The position numbers and the translations under genes are program-made. Below the pieces are notes generated by a model. It worked only from the letters and a program-made list of their open reading frames with translations, had not been told where the DNA came from and did not search any database. A stretch of 31,949 nucleotides of DNA from JAVMKJ01 sp031732875 (lineage in GTDB: Bacteria; Pseudomonadota; Gammaproteobacteria; Competibacterales; Competibacteraceae): NCBI GenBank assembly GCA_031732875.1, contig JAVMKL010000105.1, positions 1 to 31,949 of the forward strand. The letters are read 5' to 3'. Shown in pieces: positions 23,316 through 30,356 of the stretch (position 1 is the first letter of the stretch; every line of letters starts with the position of its first letter).

Positions 23316-24512
23316 TCAGGGTTTGAGCGGCGTGGCGCTGGGGACTTTCGCCGGCTCGGACGCAGGCGCGGGCGCGGCGGCCGGTTTGATCTGCACCGGC
23401 GCACCCGGTTGCAGGCGCACCGCACCGTCCACCACCACCCGGTCGCCGGCTTCCAGTCCAGAGTTGATGATCCACTGATCGCCGTACCAGTCGCCGACCT
23501 GAACCGGCTTGGGCTGCGCGGTGTTATCCGGGCCGACCACGAACACGAACTTGCCGCTCGGCCCCTGCATCACCGCTATTTGCGGTACCATGATGGCGTC
23601 GGGGCGAACCACGCCCTTGAGCTGCACCCGCACGAACTGGCCGGGGCTGAGTTGATTGTCCGGGTTGGGCACGACGGCGCGGATGTTGAAGGTACCGGTT
23701 TGTGCGTTGACCACCGGGTCCACGAAAGTGATCTGGCCCTTCTGCGGATAGGTGGCGCCGTCGGCCAGGATCAGGTCCACTTGCACCTTGCTCAGCCCCG
23801 GTCTGCTTAATTGTCCCGCCTCCTGCTGAGCCCGGATTTTCAGGACTTCGTTTTCGCCCACCCCAAAGTTGACCCACATCGGATCGATCTGAACGATGGT
23901 GGTCAGTTGGCTGCCGCTGCCCCCGGCGCGGATCAGGGCACCCTCGCGGTAGTTGGCGCTGCTGGACAGGCCGTTCAGCGGTGATCGGATCGTGGTGTAG
24001 CCGAGATTCAGTTGTGCCTGTTCGACGTTGGCCTTGGCGGCCTGCACTTGGGCCGCGGCCGCTAACTCACTGGCGATGGAGTTATCCAGATCCTGTTGGC
24101 TGACCGCGTTTTGCTTGGCCAGTGGCTTGACTCGCGCCAAAGTCTGGCGGGCGCGGGTCAATAACGCTTCCTGCTGGGCCAGGTTGGCCTTGGCGCTGTC
24201 CAGCGAAGCCTGGAAAGGCTTGGGATCGAGCTGGAACAGCAGTTGGCCATCCTTGACCAAGCTGCCTTCGACATAGGCGATCTTTTCGAGATAGCCCTCG
24301 ACCCGGGCGTTGATTTCCACCTGTCGGGAACTGGCGGTTTTACCGGTGAACTCGAAAGTCGCCGGGGTATTTTCCAGTTTGACTTCAACTATGGAGACTG
24401 GAGTGGGAGGGCGGGCCGAGGGTGGAGTTTGAGCCAGCGCGAGGGTCGGTCCGATGCTCGACAGGAGCACCAGCAACGCTCCGGTAATTGGCCGAAGCGA
24501 GTATCGAGACAT
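23316..24512 (-). CDS. RND efflux periplasmic adaptor (membrane fusion protein)
   Basis: A 398-residue MFP/HlyD-type adaptor linking the RND pump to the outer-membrane channel. The signal peptide is MSRYSLRPITGALLVLLSSIGPTLALAQ. The domains appear in order: lipoyl half (FTGKTASSRQVEINARVEGYLEKIAYVEGSLVKDGQLLFQLD in two segments), alpha-hairpin (about 100-165, QEALLTRARQTLARVKPLAKQNAVSQQDLD), second lipoyl half with LGYTTIRSPLNGL, beta-barrel, and a Pro/Ala-rich tail. The ATG at 24512 fits the signal peptide; a GTG at 24542 is possible. It is first in the operon MFP-RND-OMF-kinase. The divergent 250-bp region upstream should hold the promoter. Confidence 0.95.
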   Translation of the reverse strand: MSRYSLRPITGALLVLLSSIGPTLALAQTPPSARPPTPVSIVEVKLENTPATFEFTGKTASSRQVEINARVEGYLEKIAYVEGSLVKDGQLLFQLDPKPFQASLDSAKANLAQQEALLTRARQTLARVKPLAKQNAVSQQDLDNSIASELAAAAQVQAAKANVEQAQLNLGYTTIRSPLNGLSSSANYREGALIRAGGSGSQLTTIVQIDPMWVNFGVGENEVLKIRAQQEAGQLSRPGLSKVQVDLILADGATYPQKGQITFVDPVVNAQTGTFNIRAVVPNPDNQLSPGQFVRVQLKGVVRPDAIMVPQIAVMQGPSGKFVFVVGPDNTAQPKPVQVGDWYGDQWIINSGLEAGDRVVVDGAVRLQPGAPVQIKPAAAPAPASEPAKVPSATPLKP

Positions 24513-24666
24513 GGGTTTACGAACGGGGCGGAAATCTCGCACGGGACAGGACTCCGTTTGTTAATATGAAAGGGGTCGGGGGGACATCTTACGATCAAAA
24601 GATTACCCTTAAAGGCACTTGTCTTGAAGCAGATTATACTTTATTCACGCGATAGCATCGTGGTAG

Positions 24667-24678
24667 ATCGAGCTCGAT
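24667..24678. promoter_or_regulatory. 12-bp palindrome between efflux operon and NTF2-like gene
   Basis: ATCGAGCTCGAT is a perfect palindrome in the divergent intergenic region (24513-24762), which is otherwise AT-rich with TATACT at about 24636. It could be an operator for either side; short palindromes also occur by chance. Confidence 0.2.
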
Positions 24679-24762
24679 GGAAAATGGCCAATTCATCAAC
24701 GGTTCACGTTGTCATTGTTACTCTTTCTCGCTCCCATCAACCCGTTGTTAGAAGGAATTCAA

Positions 24763-25314
24763 ATGAAGAAACAACATGTTCTGTTAGTCTCCATGCTGGG
24801 CTGCGCACTGGCGGCGCCGGTCTGGTCGGCGGAACCGCCGAAAACCGAAAAGGCCAGCGAGGAACTCAGGGCGGTGCTGAAACAGCACCACGAAGCCCTG
24901 AACAAGCACGATCTCAAGGCCCTGCTGGCGCTCTACGCCGACAACCCCAGCGTGGCGGTGATGGGCACCGGACCGGGCGAATTCTGGAAAGGCAAGGCAG
25001 CGGTCGAGGACACCTACAAGCACTACTTCGAGACCTTCAAGGCGGGATCGCTGAGCCACGAATGTCCGGAGGCCACGGGGGGTGAAGACAATAACGACGC
25101 CTGGCTGATGGCCTCCTGCGTCATGAAGGACACCGACCCGGCGGGTCAACCGCGCGAGTTCGGACTCAACGTCTCGGCGGTGCTGAAGAAGGACAAGGCC
25201 GGCTGGCGGTTCCAGGCCGTGCACTTCTCGAATCTGGTTGGCGAAGGGGAGCCTCCACCGGAAGGCGCGGCTGCCGCGCCAGCTCCGGCCGCCGCGCCGA
25301 AAAAGGCTCAGTAG
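24763..25314 (+). CDS. Secreted NTF2-fold protein (SnoaL/DUF4440, SgcJ/EcaC-like)
   Basis: A 183-residue exported protein: signal peptide MKKQHVLLVSMLGCALAAPVWSA, then an NTF2-like domain (about 30-160) recognised by ELRAVLKQHHEALNKHDLKALLALYADNPSVAVMG in pieces, GEFWKGKAAVEDTYKHYFETF and a closing GWRFQAVHFSNL. A Pro/Ala-rich tail with PAAAPKKAQ follows. The ATG has AAGGA 7 nt upstream. It ends 12 bp before the second W-x-N precursor, so both are on one transcript. NTF2 folds bind small molecules or catalyse simple isomerisations; here a periplasmic role linked to the RiPP (binding, processing or immunity) is a context inference only. The precursor-linked placement is the notable point. Confidence 0.82.
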   Translation: MKKQHVLLVSMLGCALAAPVWSAEPPKTEKASEELRAVLKQHHEALNKHDLKALLALYADNPSVAVMGTGPGEFWKGKAAVEDTYKHYFETFKAGSLSHECPEATGGEDNNDAWLMASCVMKDTDPAGQPREFGLNVSAVLKKDKAGWRFQAVHFSNLVGEGEPPPEGAAAAPAPAAAPKKAQ

Positions 25315-25326
25315 CGGAGAACGACC

Positions 25327-25722
25327 ATGACCGATCAACATGAGATGGTTCATCCCGGGCAGCCGGAAGAGCCGGTTGCCGACGAACGGCGGCGGACGTT
25401 TCTGCGCGGCCTAGGCAAGTGGTCGCAGGTGGTGATCGGCAGCGCGTTGCTGGGCGGCGCCTTGACCGAATCAACCCCTGCCCATGCCTGGGCTGCCGCC
25501 CGTGGCTACGGCGGCTCCGCCGCGGTCGGCGCACGTGGCGGTTGGGTCAACCGCTACGGCGGCGGCGGCTGGGCCAACCGGGCCGGCGGGGGTGGCGCCT
25601 GGGTCAACGGCGGTGGCGGTTACCGCTACGGCGGGGGTGGCTGGATCAACGGCGGCGGCGGCGGTGCGGGCTGGATCAACCGCTACGGCGGTGGCGGCGC
25701 CGCATGGGTCAACCGCTACTAA
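25327..25722 (+). CDS. Cyclophane RiPP precursor candidate 2: paralog of the 14.2-kb precursor
   Basis: A 131-residue protein with a leader nearly identical in pattern to precursor 1: MTDQ start, ERRRTFLRGLGKWSQVVIG, LLGGALT, and an AHA cleavage motif (around residue 54). The core carries six W-x-N motifs, WVN, WAN, WVN, WIN, WIN and WVN, set in glycine runs, often followed by RY, plus Tyr-rich YRYGG. The leader match across 11 kb shows common origin and probably a shared maturase and Tat export. No radical SAM gene is adjacent. Ribosome-binding site GGAGA is present. It is followed by a strong terminator. The core differs from precursor 1 in spacing, with no repeat expansion and more Val/Ile at the middle position. 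Confidence 0.82.
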   Translation: MTDQHEMVHPGQPEEPVADERRRTFLRGLGKWSQVVIGSALLGGALTESTPAHAWAAARGYGGSAAVGARGGWVNRYGGGGWANRAGGGGAWVNGGGGYRYGGGGWINGGGGGAGWINRYGGGGAAWVNRY

Positions 25723-25743
25723 TCGATCCTCTTCGTTCCATCC

Positions 25744-25770
25744 AACACCCGGCCGCGCGGCCGGGTGTTT
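25744..25770 (+). terminator. Rho-independent terminator after precursor 2
   Basis: AACACCCGGCCGC and its exact complement form a 26-bp palindrome (25744-25769), ending GTGTTTT. The hairpin is GC-rich with a short T-run, 21 bp after the precursor stop. Confidence 0.8.
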
Positions 25771-25799
25771 TGCGAGAGATCTGAAATATAGGAGCCATC

Positions 25800-26162
25800 A
25801 TGGCGATATCGTCGCGTCAGGTAGCGGATCGCGTTCACTTGATTACCCTGAGCGACCTGTTAACCTGGGCCGAGTTTCAGACCTTCCTGTGCCAGGTCGA
25901 AGCCGGGGATGTCTTTGCATCCGGCAAGGTCAGGGTACTAATCCAGTTGGAGAATTTCGCCGGATGGGAACCCGGCGACCAGTGGGACGACGTCAGCTTT
26001 TTCTTCAGGCACGACCAGGACATCGAAAGAATCGCGGTCGTGGGCGATCCGCGCTGGCGAGACGAAATGCAGGTGTTTCTATTCGCCGATTACCGGCAGG
26101 CCGAGACCCGGTTCTTTGCCGAAACTGACCTGGAACCGGCGCGCGCCTGGCTGATGAGTTGA
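25800..26162 (+). CDS. SpoIIAA-like (STAS/SEC14-type) small protein
   Basis: A 120-residue soluble protein. The alternation LITLSDLLTWAEFQTFLCQVEA, KVRVLIQLENFAGWEPG and IERIAVVGDPRWRDEMQVF matches the SpoIIAA-like family (often labelled STAS/SEC14 domain), with its characteristic RIAVVGDxxW segment. AGGAG lies 5 nt before the ATG. It follows a terminator, so it is probably a separate unit. The family has no firmly assigned reaction; some members bind lipophilic ligands. Confidence 0.8.
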   Translation: MAISSRQVADRVHLITLSDLLTWAEFQTFLCQVEAGDVFASGKVRVLIQLENFAGWEPGDQWDDVSFFFRHDQDIERIAVVGDPRWRDEMQVFLFADYRQAETRFFAETDLEPARAWLMS

Positions 26163-26208
26163 GGGATTGCCCGGCCAGAAACGGGTCGGGTGCCTCGCTC
26201 CGTTCCCA

Positions 26209-26697
26209 CTACCGCCAAGCGCCACGCCGGAATGCGCTCCACACCAGGCCCGGCAGAGCAATCCCGAAGCTCAGGAACAGGATGGCCAGCGTGGCTTTGA
26301 CGCCGTTATCGAACGCCGCCAGCAGCAGATCGGCGCTGCGTTCCAGATGGGGCGAATCGGCCACCATCACGATACCCATCACCGCCTTGTAAGCATAACT
26401 GCCAGGCACGAGCGGAATCGCCGGGCCGACGGCGAACAGCGTCCCGCTCACCACGTAGCGCTGAGCCAGGATTGCGGCCAGCACGCCGACGAGCAGCGCC
26501 GCGAACAAGGTGGCCAATACCAGGCCCATGCCGCCGCTCATCAGGGCGGTGCGCAGCGCGTAGCCAAACGCGCCGATCAGCGCGCAAGAGAGCAAAGCGT
26601 ACTTCGGCACGTTGAACAGCATCGCAAACCCCACGCTCGCCACCGCCGCCCAGCAGCCTTTCTGAATCAACAACACCGCCAATTCGGCGCCGCTCAT
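26209..26697 (-). CDS. yjjB: YjjB-like small subunit of a ThrE-type exporter
   Basis: A 162-residue protein with five predicted helices, corresponding to the C-terminal half of ThrE (DUF3815/ThrE_2). LFNVPKYALLSCALIGAFGY and the GPAIPLVPGSYAYKAVMG segment are characteristic. Its ATG overlaps the stop of the upstream partner (26694-26697). In E. coli the YjjP/YjjB pair is a two-gene version of the threonine/serine exporter and has been linked to succinate export; the substrate here is unknown. Confidence 0.9.
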   Translation of the reverse strand: MSGAELAVLLIQKGCWAAVASVGFAMLFNVPKYALLSCALIGAFGYALRTALMSGGMGLVLATLFAALLVGVLAAILAQRYVVSGTLFAVGPAIPLVPGSYAYKAVMGIVMVADSPHLERSADLLLAAFDNGVKATLAILFLSFGIALPGLVWSAFRRGAWR

Positions 26698-27527
26698 AGC
26701 TGAACCCGGAGTAACCGCGCCACGATTCCCAGGCCGAGCGCGATCCCGAGGAACACCACCAGGCTGGTAGTGGCCCGGGCCAGGCCGGCGGAAATATGCC
26801 CTTGCAAGACGTCGACGCTGGCGTTGATCAGCGGTACCCCCGGCACCAGCAGCAGGACCGCCGCCGTCAACGCGCTTTGCGGAGTCTGGCTGAGCCAGAG
26901 CGCGCTACCCGCCACCAGGCTGGCCGTCAGCGCGGTGATCAGGACCACCAGGAAATAATTGACCTGCCGCCGGTTCAATCCCATCCGTACCCAGGCGGCG
27001 ACCGAAGCAGCCACGCCGGTGACCGCCAGCGCTGCCCAGTCGCCGCCAAACAGCCGGCAGAACGCGGCGCAGGCCAAACCGGTCGCCGCCACGATCGCGC
27101 CGCGCGAGTAGTGGTGCGGCAGAGTCGCGATCCGGTCCAGTTCCAGCGCCAGTTGTTCGGGAGTGACCTGCCCCTGCTGGAACCGGCCCAGCAATTGCTC
27201 CACCTCGCTCAGGATGTTCATGTTGACGCCCACGATCGGCACCCGCGCCACCCGGGTATGGTGGGCGTCCTGGCGGGTGGCGGTGAGCAGGATCGTCTTC
27301 GACATGACGACGGCATCGATCCGCTCGATGCCCAATCCAGGTTCCATCTGCTCCAGGCTGACTTCCACGCGGCCAGCATCGGCGCCGTGCTGGAGCAACA
27401 GGCTGCCAGCTTGCACCAGCAGATCGACCATGCTCGAGAGCGATGCCGGTTCGGAGGCAGGGAGCGGCGAGTCCGCTACCAATCCGGGGATCGTGACGAT
27501 GGGCGTGTTGAGGTCGGAAAGTGGCAT
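26694..27527 (-). CDS. yjjP: YjjP-like large subunit of a ThrE-type exporter
   Basis: A 277-residue protein matching the N-terminal half of ThrE (DUF1212): soluble segment (about 25-125) with LLLQHGADAGRVEVSLEQM and a TRQDAHHTRVARVP region, then about five helices and VLLLVPGVPLINASVDVLQGH. The long upstream segment of the protein begins MPLSDLNTP; a shorter start at MVDLL (around residue 33) is possible because the ribosome-binding site at 27527 is weak. It is coupled by ATGA to yjjB. The divergent promoter region to the DUF4239 gene contains a 14-bp palindrome. Confidence 0.88.
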   Translation of the reverse strand: MPLSDLNTPIVTIPGLVADSPLPASEPASLSSMVDLLVQAGSLLLQHGADAGRVEVSLEQMEPGLGIERIDAVVMSKTILLTATRQDAHHTRVARVPIVGVNMNILSEVEQLLGRFQQGQVTPEQLALELDRIATLPHHYSRGAIVAATGLACAAFCRLFGGDWAALAVTGVAASVAAWVRMGLNRRQVNYFLVVLITALTASLVAGSALWLSQTPQSALTAAVLLLVPGVPLINASVDVLQGHISAGLARATTSLVVFLGIALGLGIVARLLRVQL

Positions 27528-27565
27528 GGAAACTCTCGCGTCGGGCGGGCTGCTTCGTCGAACGT

Positions 27566-27579
27566 TCCTCGATCGAGGA
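27566..27579. promoter_or_regulatory. 14-bp perfect palindrome, candidate operator
   Basis: TCCTCGATCGAGGA sits 38 bp upstream of yjjP in the 206-bp divergent intergenic region. A further CTCGATC follows at 27588. Its symmetry suits a dimeric regulator; no regulator gene is nearby. Confidence 0.3.
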
Positions 27580-27594
27580 GATGCCGCTCGATCT

Positions 27595-27637
27595 TGGCGT
27601 TTGATTATCGAGGATACAGTATAATATTTTGATTCGG
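27595..27637. repeat. Degenerate 43-bp repeat, copy A
   Basis: It begins TGGCGTTTGA and ends ATTCGG, with an AT-rich core including TATAAT (27620-27625). It matches copy B (30253-30297) at about 35 of 43 aligned positions with one 2-nt indel. It may be a promoter-bearing dispersed element. Confidence 0.45.
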
Positions 27638-27733
27638 AATAAAGTCTTGTAACGCCTCATCTCACGGAAACGATTTCACGATCACCGTTGGCGTCGCGCC
27701 GACGCACTAATTCAGTAAGCCAGGAACTTCCAC

Positions 27734-28513
27734 ATGAATGAGATGGTTATTGCCTCGGTCCTTGCCATTGGCCTGTTGGTCGGCATGCTGATTTTGCTGG
27801 ATGTTGGCCGGCGGATCGGCGCCAAGCGACTGGCGAGCGACCCCGAGGGCGCGCGAGCGGGCACCGGCACGGTCGAAGGCGCGGTCTTCGCTCTGCTGGG
27901 CCTGCTGGTCGCATTCACCTTTTCCGGCGCCGCTTCACGCTTCGACGTACGCCGGGACTTGATCGTCCAGGAAACCAACGCCATCGGCACCGCCTGGCTG
28001 CGGCTCGATCTGCTACCCGCCAGCGCGCAACCGGCGATCCGGGAAAGCTTTCGGCGGTACGTCGATTCCCGGCTGGAGATATACCGGAAACTGCCCGATC
28101 TCGCGGCGGCCAGAGCGGAACTGGCGCGCTCCATTGAGTTGCAGGGCCAGATTTGGACCCAGGCAGTCGCCGCCGGGCGGCTGGAAGACGCGCCGCCGCC
28201 GGCGACGATGCTGCTGCTGCCCGCCCTCAACGAGATGATCGACATCACCACCACTCGACTCATGGCGACCAAGACGCATCCGCCGGTCATTATTTTCGCG
28301 ATGCTGTTTGGGCTGGCGCTGGTCAGCGCGTTGCTGGCCGGTTACGGCATGGCCGGCGGCAAATCGCGCAACTGGCTGCACATGATCGGCTTTGCCCTCG
28401 TCATGGCGGTGGCGGTCTACGTCATTCTCGATATCGAATTTCCTCGTCTGGGCCTAATCCGGGTCGATGCCTTCGATCAGGCCCTGGTGGAACTGCGCGC
28501 CAGCATGAAATGA
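27734..28513 (+). CDS. DUF4239 (bestrophin-like) membrane protein
   Basis: A 259-residue protein with four predicted helices: two near the N-terminus (about 5-25 and 52-70) and two or three near 187-240, separated by a soluble helical region. GTVEGAVFALLGLLVAFTFSGAASRFDVRRDLIVQETNAIGTAWLR, seen in segments here, is the typical DUF4239 signature: the FALLGLLxAFTFSGA helix followed by ExNAIGTAxLR. AGGAA precedes the ATG. The family is related to bestrophin channels by fold annotation only; transport function is unproven. It heads a same-strand run with the DUF2092 and glycine-rich genes. Confidence 0.85.
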   Translation: MNEMVIASVLAIGLLVGMLILLDVGRRIGAKRLASDPEGARAGTGTVEGAVFALLGLLVAFTFSGAASRFDVRRDLIVQETNAIGTAWLRLDLLPASAQPAIRESFRRYVDSRLEIYRKLPDLAAARAELARSIELQGQIWTQAVAAGRLEDAPPPATMLLLPALNEMIDITTTRLMATKTHPPVIIFAMLFGLALVSALLAGYGMAGGKSRNWLHMIGFALVMAVAVYVILDIEFPRLGLIRVDAFDQALVELRASMK

Positions 28514-28634
28514 AACGGCCACCCGGCCGAACCTGATGGAGGGTAGAGTCCGCTTGAGAGAGGGTCAATCTGGGTCAGCAAGCCCCAGACCGGCCGAACC
28601 ATCGGCGATCAAACCGCTAAGGAGCACATCCATA

Positions 28635-29456
28635 ATGAAAGTTCTCCCGTTGTTATCCGCACTGTTCTTCATTCCTTTGGCGCTGTTCGGTTGCGCCAGC
28701 CCGCCCACCGATCAACCGGTCGCGCCGAGTGCGCCAGCAGCGCCGGTAGCCAGTCCGGCGCCAGCGGTCAAACCCCAGCCCATGGACGTGTTGAAACAGA
28801 TGGCGGCCTATCTCCGCTCCCTCGACCGCTTCACCGTCCGGGTCGAGAAGACCACGGAATTGATTCTGCCCACCGACCAGCGGTTGCACGCCGATCAAAC
28901 CGCGGAATACGCCGTGTGGAAACCCAACCGCCTGCGGGTCAATTTCCAGAATCTCAGCGGTGGCCGCCAACTGTTCTATGACGGTACGACGTTCTCGCTC
29001 TACACCCCGGAGGCGAACGTCTACGCGACCGCCGCCGCGCCGCCGACCCTCGACGAGACCCTGGACCTGCTCGCCAACCAATATCGGATCTCGCTGCCGG
29101 TCACCGACGTACTGGTCGCCAATCCCGACAGCCGCCTGGTGCAAAACCTCACGTCGGAAACCTATGTGGGCCGAATTCTGCTGCGCGGAGTCCCCTGTCA
29201 CCATCTTGCTTTCCGAACCCCGGAGGTGGATTGGGAAATCTGGATCGAGGACGGCCCCAAGCCGTTGCCTCGCCGCTTGGCGCTGACCGACAAGAGCGTG
29301 AAAGGTTCGCCCCAGTGGACGGCCAACCTGAGCGACTGGAATCTCACGCCGTCTTTCTCCGCCGATTACTTTACCTTCAAACCGCCGGAAAACGCTCAGA
29401 AGATCAAGTTCCTGGACGCCGCGCCAGCGGCCCGGCCGGCGAAAGCCGTCAAGTAA
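28635..29456 (+). CDS. DUF2092 lipoprotein
   Basis: A 273-residue lipoprotein: MKVLPLLSALFFIPLALFGCAS with acylated Cys20, a Pro/Ala-rich linker (about 23-52), then a DUF2092 domain (about 55-260). DVLKQMAAYLRSLDRFTVRVEKTTELIL, taken piecewise, plus FYDGTTFSLYTPEANVYATA and HHLAFRTPEVDWEIWIEDG are typical. This fold resembles LolA/LolB-like lipid-binding half barrels by family annotation. AAGGAG precedes the ATG at 28635 at a 10-nt distance. It is followed 18 bp later by the glycine-rich gene, an arrangement suggesting one cell-envelope operon. Confidence 0.87.
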   Translation: MKVLPLLSALFFIPLALFGCASPPTDQPVAPSAPAAPVASPAPAVKPQPMDVLKQMAAYLRSLDRFTVRVEKTTELILPTDQRLHADQTAEYAVWKPNRLRVNFQNLSGGRQLFYDGTTFSLYTPEANVYATAAAPPTLDETLDLLANQYRISLPVTDVLVANPDSRLVQNLTSETYVGRILLRGVPCHHLAFRTPEVDWEIWIEDGPKPLPRRLALTDKSVKGSPQWTANLSDWNLTPSFSADYFTFKPPENAQKIKFLDAAPAARPAKAVK

Positions 29457-29474
29457 CCACCGGAGGGTTTCATC

Positions 29475-29999
29475 ATGTATTCTTCATTTTGGACGTATTT
29501 TAAACGGGCGACGACTGTTGCCCTGATCGTGGGACCGATGCTGGCGCTGGTCAGCGCCGATGTGGAAGCCCGCCGCGGTGGTGGGGGCGGCGGTGGCCGT
29601 GGAGGCGGGTTCGGCGGCGGACGTGAAGTCAGGGCGCCGCGAGACAATATCGGCGGTGGCAGTCGCGACTTCAACCGGGGCGACGTCAACCGCCGGGATG
29701 TCAACGTCAACCACCGGGATGTCAACGTCAACCACCGGGATGTCAACATCAACCGTAACGTGAACGTCGACGTCGACCGCCACTGGGGTTATGGGGGAGT
29801 GGGGGTAGGCGCGGCGGTCGCGGTGGGCACCGCGGTCGCCGTGGGCGCCGTCGTATCTACCCTGCCGCCAAATTGCACCACCGTCGTCGCGGATGGTGTG
29901 ACCTATCGGAACTGTGGCGGTACCTATTACGTTCCCAGCTACGACGGCCCGAACGTGGTCTACGAAGTGGTCCCGGCGCCATCCGGCTGGAATCAGTGA
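29475..29999 (+). CDS. Secreted glycine-rich protein with RDVNVNH repeats
   Basis: A 174-residue exported protein: signal peptide (about 1-32, ending DVEA), a Gly/Arg-rich segment (33-50), heptapeptide repeats RDVNVNH (74-90, encoded by 21-bp repeats at 29694-29755), a small-residue helix VGAAVAVGTAVAVGAVVS (about 111-128), and a compact C-terminal module with Cys134 and Cys147 (NCTTVVADGVTYRNCGGTYYVP). The last module resembles the DUF6515-like tail found in Gly-rich periplasmic proteins. GGAGG precedes the ATG. It is in an operon with the DUF2092 lipoprotein and followed by a strong hairpin. Function unknown. It has no W-x-N motif, so it is not a third RiPP precursor. Confidence 0.78.
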   Translation: MYSSFWTYFKRATTVALIVGPMLALVSADVEARRGGGGGGGRGGGFGGGREVRAPRDNIGGGSRDFNRGDVNRRDVNVNHRDVNVNHRDVNINRNVNVDVDRHWGYGGVGVGAAVAVGTAVAVGAVVSTLPPNCTTVVADGVTYRNCGGTYYVPSYDGPNVVYEVVPAPSGWNQ

Positions 30000-30017
30000 C
30001 CTGACAAACGTCGGCAA

Positions 30018-30053
30018 CCCGCTCCCTCGCCTACAAACAGGCGAGGGAGCGGG
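30018..30053 (+). terminator. Strong hairpin after the glycine-rich gene
   Basis: Perfect 15-bp arms, CCCGCTCCCTCGCCT (30018-30032) and AGGCGAGGGAGCGGG (30039-30053), with a 6-nt loop. It sits 18 bp after the stop. No U-run follows on either strand, so it could be a bidirectional 3'-end hairpin between convergent units or a REP-like element. Confidence 0.65.
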
Positions 30054-30056
30054 CGA

Positions 30057-30275
30057 ATTCGCGCTGATCGATCGCGCTCGCACACCCGCACGCCATCACG
30101 CAGCACCCGACGAATCAGGTCCACCGGCGCCCGGTTGAGGACGAGCAAATCCACCGCCCGCCCCAACCGCTGCTCCAGACCGGCGGCCCAATCCAGACCC
30201 AATCCTTCCAGCGTGGCCGTCGGATCGACGCATACAACACCAGATCGGCATCTGGCGTTTGACCACGAAGAATAC
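30057..30275 (-). pseudogene. Frameshifted remnant of an MntA-like nucleotidyltransferase antitoxin
   Basis: One minus-strand frame reads TATLEGLGLDWAAGLEQRLGRAVDLLVLNRAPVDLIRRVLRDGVRVCERD (split in two here: the LEQRLGRAVDLLVLNRAP core and the VLRDGVRVCERD end), the C-terminal half of MNT-domain nucleotidyltransferases of type VII toxin-antitoxin systems. Just upstream, a different frame gives TPDADLVLY, corresponding to the PDSDLDL metal-binding motif, so a frameshift lies near 30220-30230. The N-terminal GSxARG part and the end after CERD are missing, and no HEPN toxin partner is adjacent. It lies between the glycine-rich gene and hsdR, in what may be an eroded defence island. Confidence 0.6.
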
Positions 30276-30297
30276 AATATAAAATATTTTCATTCGG
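30253..30297. repeat. Degenerate repeat, copy B
   Basis: It starts TGGCGTTTGA and ends ATTCGG like copy A (27595-27637), in the same orientation, 2.66 kb away. It contains the CCACGAAGAA motif at its centre and overlaps the decayed 5' end of the nucleotidyltransferase remnant. Confidence 0.45.
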
Positions 30298-30356
30298 TTA
30301 GGAGTGAAAAGTCTGTTTTAGAGAAGGTCGATCTCGCCTGATAGGCTGCTACCCGC

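Noticed and set aside
20158..23478. Very long plus-strand open frame opposite the RND gene
   Set aside because: His/Arg/Asp-rich translation typical of the antisense of a high-GC gene; the minus strand encodes a complete RND pump.
27620..27625. TATAAT as a mapped -10 promoter element for the DUF4239 gene
   Set aside because: No TTGACA-like box at 16-18 bp upstream and the hexamer is inside a repeated element, so it is not called as a promoter.
29475..29999. Third W-x-N precursor
   Set aside because: Gly-rich and secreted, but it has an ordinary signal peptide, no RR-FLR-LGKWSQ leader and no W-x-N motif; the only Trp-Asn is WNQ at the very end.
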